Assembly (NCBI GenBank): GCA_900155495.1 | Contig: FTLJ01000878.1 | Location: forward strand, 1-37,281 | Length of the DNA: 37,281 bases | From: Porogramme epimiltina | Lineage: Eukaryota; Basidiomycota; Agaricomycetes; Polyporales; Polyporaceae | Direction: 5' to 3' | In this document: positions 34,305 through 37,281 of the stretch, in pieces | Layout: each line of letters opens with the position of its first letter | How positions within the stretch are numbered: the first letter of the stretch is position 1 | Position numbers and translations under genes: made by a program | Notes under the pieces: model-generated | Told to the model about the DNA's origin: nothing | The model's database searches: none | What the model saw: only the letters and a program-made list of their open reading frames with translations

Positions 34305-37250
34305 TTACACCGGGAGCAAGCTCGCCCACTGCATTTGGAGGTGTCGCCGCCAGTCGCCAACCGGCGTTGGCTCGCCAGGACGCTGCGATCGGACCACGGT
34401 AGTGCGGTGTGCCCAGATGTTCTCCATGACCGTCTGGGCGAGGAGGATGTTGCCGAGGAGTGCATCCTGCATGAACAAACGATGCTTGATTACTTCACGC
34501 ATCATGTGGTTGTCCGTCAAGCTACCCGTGAGAAGGAGAGGGAAGACGAGGCTGCGGTCGTATGGCGAAGGCGCGAGTTCGTTGAGCAGCTTGGCCATCT
34601 GCTCAACGCCGTTCATGATCTCGGGAACGGCTGGAAAAGACGAAAATGAGGTCAGGAAGGGTTTGGAAGACGAAAGTGAGTCACCCTTACCTGGCGCCGA
34701 GTCGCTGATCACGGTATGCAAGTATATCAAGGCCGCCTCCCGGAACATCTCTCCAACGAGTTGCTTCGAAGGGTCTACAGACGACCTCGACATGCCGTGT
34801 GAACCCATCGCCATAGGCAAGCCCGCGGGCGTCATGTCAAGACCACCCTGGACTTCCTCCTCCTTGACGCTCGACCGCTGCCGCAGCTCCTTTTCGATGA
34901 CCTCTCCCCGGCGGACGAGCTCCCGCACGCTCAGGCTTCCGTTCTGGAGCTCCGACACCTTCCAGTGCGCCAGAGCGGAGATCTCAGCGATCGCGAGGAG
35001 GGCCTCATCCGGGCAGCCCGTCAAGCCGTCCATACGCAGCTCTGACTGCTGCGCGCCCATGCTCGGGCTCATATTGCTCGCCCAGTAACCCGCGCCGCCC
35101 CCGAAGAGGCGCCGATACAACGGGAGGAAGCGAGGAGGCTGCGCGAGCGTCACGCTCGACAGGATGTCGACATACTGCCAACGAAGAAAAAAACCGGCGG
35201 TGAGTACGCCGGTATGTGTACGGGAGCGGAAGGGAAGGGGAGCGCCTTCCGAGAGTGGGCGGAAGTGAGGCCGGCACGCACCATCGTCGCCTTGGCCGCA
35301 AAGCGGCCTACCACGCTCATGTTGAGCAGCGTCAGCTTGGGGTTCTCCTCGGTGTAGATGCCCGTCTGCGCGAGCCACTCCTGCGCGACGTCGAGCGGGC
35401 CGACCCAGTCGATGGTGCCCCCGGCAAGGAGCGAGTACGCGACGAGCTGGAGCGCGGCGAGCGCGTCCGCGTCTGTGTACTGGCCCGTGCCGTTCGTCTG
35501 GGGCGCGTGTCGGAGGAGGTAGAAGGCGCGGTCGAAGAACTGGCGGGGAAGCGACGTGTCCTTGTCCGGGTCCTCGACCGGCTCGCCGCGGGCGAGGCGC
35601 ATGCGCGCGTGGTGAAGGGCGGCGAGCGCGCAGAGCGAGTGCGGGACGGCGCCGTCAGGGTCGGCCTGCACGATCTGTGGAGTAGGAGATGGGTCAGCGA
35701 CCGTCCATCGCGGCGATGTTTCATTTACACCAAGAATGGATTTTCATTTGAACATTCGCTCCCCGGTCGCCGCGTGCCAACAAGATCAAGGAGATCAAGT
35801 TGGCGACAGTGACAGCGAAGGTGCGTGGCATGATAGTCCGCAGAGCCAGAACCTGATCTCGTGTTCGCGGGAAAAGATATGCAGGCACGGAGCCGCAACG
35901 GAGCGCGTACGCACTGCCGGATAGAACAAAACGACACCCGAACACTCACAGGAAGCAAGATGTTGGTCAGAGCATCTCCCGCGAAGACCCACTGGAGTTC
36001 GCGGACGTATTTGAAGTAATACGAGATGTATTCGTCCTTGCGCACGCCTGATGTTGCCTGCACAGGCGGGGGCGTTGGATGAGGCGGTGCGGCTGGAGGG
36101 ATGGGCATCGCCATGTGTGGTGGGAGGAAGGTACCGTACGGTAAGTCATCATTCCCTGACATGGAAAGTGGCGGCGATGGGAAGCCGTAGAGGGGGTCGA
36201 CGAGGGTTGCGCTGGAGGCTCCTGGGACAAGGCCGGCCATGGTGGATGCGGAATGGTGCGCGGAGGACGTGGAAGGGATATTATGGGCCCACTCGGCTTC
36301 TGGAAGACAACAAGAGTCAGCAATGACCAAATTATCCGGACGATCGCAAGGTTACGTCTGCGGCCAGGCTAGCCACCTCAGGCTCGCGTCCGCTCCCGTA
36401 CTCGCGTCCCTCGCCTCGGGTCACGCGGCGACCACCACGCCCCGGTCGGACGCGGACACGAGGCGCGCGGACGAAGTAAGGGACGAACACGCGCACGCGC
36501 GTCCGGACGCGCTCGGGGCGTCGTTCGCCTGGATGCAGCAACGCGTCCGCCGCAACGCAAAGCTTAAAGAGATCGGAGGTGCGTCGCTTACCTGATACAG
36601 AGTTCGCGAGCGCGACCTGATGATGATAGGGCGACGCGGCGACGGCGTACCCCGACGAGCCCCGTCGGTACGGCTCGCGCGCGCTCACCGTGCGGCGGAG
36701 GGATGTCTGCGGGCCGGGCCCTGCGACGCCCGGCGTCGGTGGCTGCGAGGCGGGGAGGCCTGCGCCGTGCCAGGGCTGGCGGGGCTGCCCACGGATGAGG
36801 CCCATGCGCGAGAGCTGCTCCTTGATGCTCGCCTTGTACGCTGCGACTTTTTCCTTGTCCTGCGCGCGCCACAAACGCGGGTCGGACCGAGAGGCGCAGT
36901 ACGCAGGCGCGACGAACAGCAACCATGAACGGTCACGGACGGCCAAAGATGAGGCGCGGCGCAGCGAGGAAAGATCGAGCAAGAGGAGGGAACAGCAGAA
37001 AACGTCAGCACGGGCTACCGCGGCGCAGTGATAGACAGCATACGCACCCGCATCCAGTCGGGCCGCTTGGGGCCCCAGCCAAGGCACTTTATGCGGAGGC
37101 GGAGGCACGTCTTGCACGAGTCGCCGTCGCGCTCCTCGTCGCATTTCTGTGTGTGGCGCGCGCGCGCGTAGAGCGGGAGGGTGAGCGGGGGCGGGCGGGG
37201 TCGCGTGGCGACGGTGATGGGGGCTTACCTTGCGGCGGACGCGGCAGGTC
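34305..37250 (-). CDS. Zn2Cys6 transcription factor, 5' end outside window
   Basis: Seven exons are visible on the minus strand: 37250-37229, 37146-37048, 36859-36592, 36299-35950, 35674-35282, 35174-34691 and 34630-34305. They join in phase to about 646 codons plus the stop. The start codon and the first zinc Cys lie past the right edge; an acceptor at 37251-37252 marks the cut. The visible zinc cluster is C-x6-C-x8-C-x2-C-x6-C followed by LGWGPKRPDWM, a linker typical of one basidiomycete Zn2Cys6 group. A Pro/Ser-rich linker follows. The larger C-terminal part (from YYFKYVRELQW and the ADPDGAVPHSLCALAALHHAR block on) resembles the Fungal_trans_2 domain (PF11951), also found in Pro1-like regulators. 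It should act as a nuclear DNA-binding regulator; its targets are unknown. Introns are longer than elsewhere (292, 275 and 188 nt). Confidence 0.9.
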
Positions 37251-37281
37251 CTGTGGCGGCGGGGCGCGCGGAGGGAAGGAG

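Overview
The window reads as nuclear DNA of a filamentous basidiomycete, most likely an Agaricomycete and perhaps Polyporales (inference). Genes are dense with many short introns of about 50-90 nt with GT..AG ends. Coding exons are GC-rich. The gene content (a HET-domain protein, a Zn2Cys6 regulator with a Fungal_trans_2-like body, a ToxD-like MDR enzyme, an MFS sugar porter) is typical of such fungi. There is an 8-base N gap beside a 23-base G run at 10041-10074, so this is draft assembly. All gene models below were spliced by hand from reading frame, splice sites and family motifs, and every stated exon set keeps phase.

Layout. 486-1464 (+): a three-finger zinc-finger protein. 3098-5318 (-): an STK32/YANK-type AGC kinase, divergent across 237 bp from a macro-domain ADP-ribose hydrolase-like gene at 5556-6785 (+). 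7573-9743 (+): an MFS sugar transporter with two tiny exons. 9744-12041: gene-poor, with the assembly gap. 12042-13465 (+): an NAD(P)-binding SDR/epimerase-like protein. 14108-15410 (-): a zinc-free MDR oxidoreductase. 17153-19550 (+): a WD40-like protein. 20535-22580 (+): a HET-domain protein. 22783-24231 (-): a second SDR, paralogous to the first. 24232-28315: gene-poor. 28316-30292 (+): a type II-like DnaJ protein. 30293-34304: mostly gene-poor, with one possible small transcription unit near 33370-33890. 34305-37250 (-): the 3' part of a Zn2Cys6 transcription factor whose first exon lies beyond the right edge.

How the genes may relate. Most look like independent housekeeping or accessory genes. 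The sugar porter, the two SDR paralogs and the MDR enzyme lie within about 17 kb and could form a loose metabolic neighbourhood, but nothing in the sequence proves co-function. The SDR pair has five internal exons of identical length, which points to duplication of one ancestral gene. I found no CRISPR array, rRNA, convincing tRNA or intact transposon. The less expected signals are the microexons (12, 9, 16 and 22 nt), the in-frame 51-nt kinase intron, sharp GC steps inside genes, and a small open segment interrupted by a single in-frame TGA near 33744.
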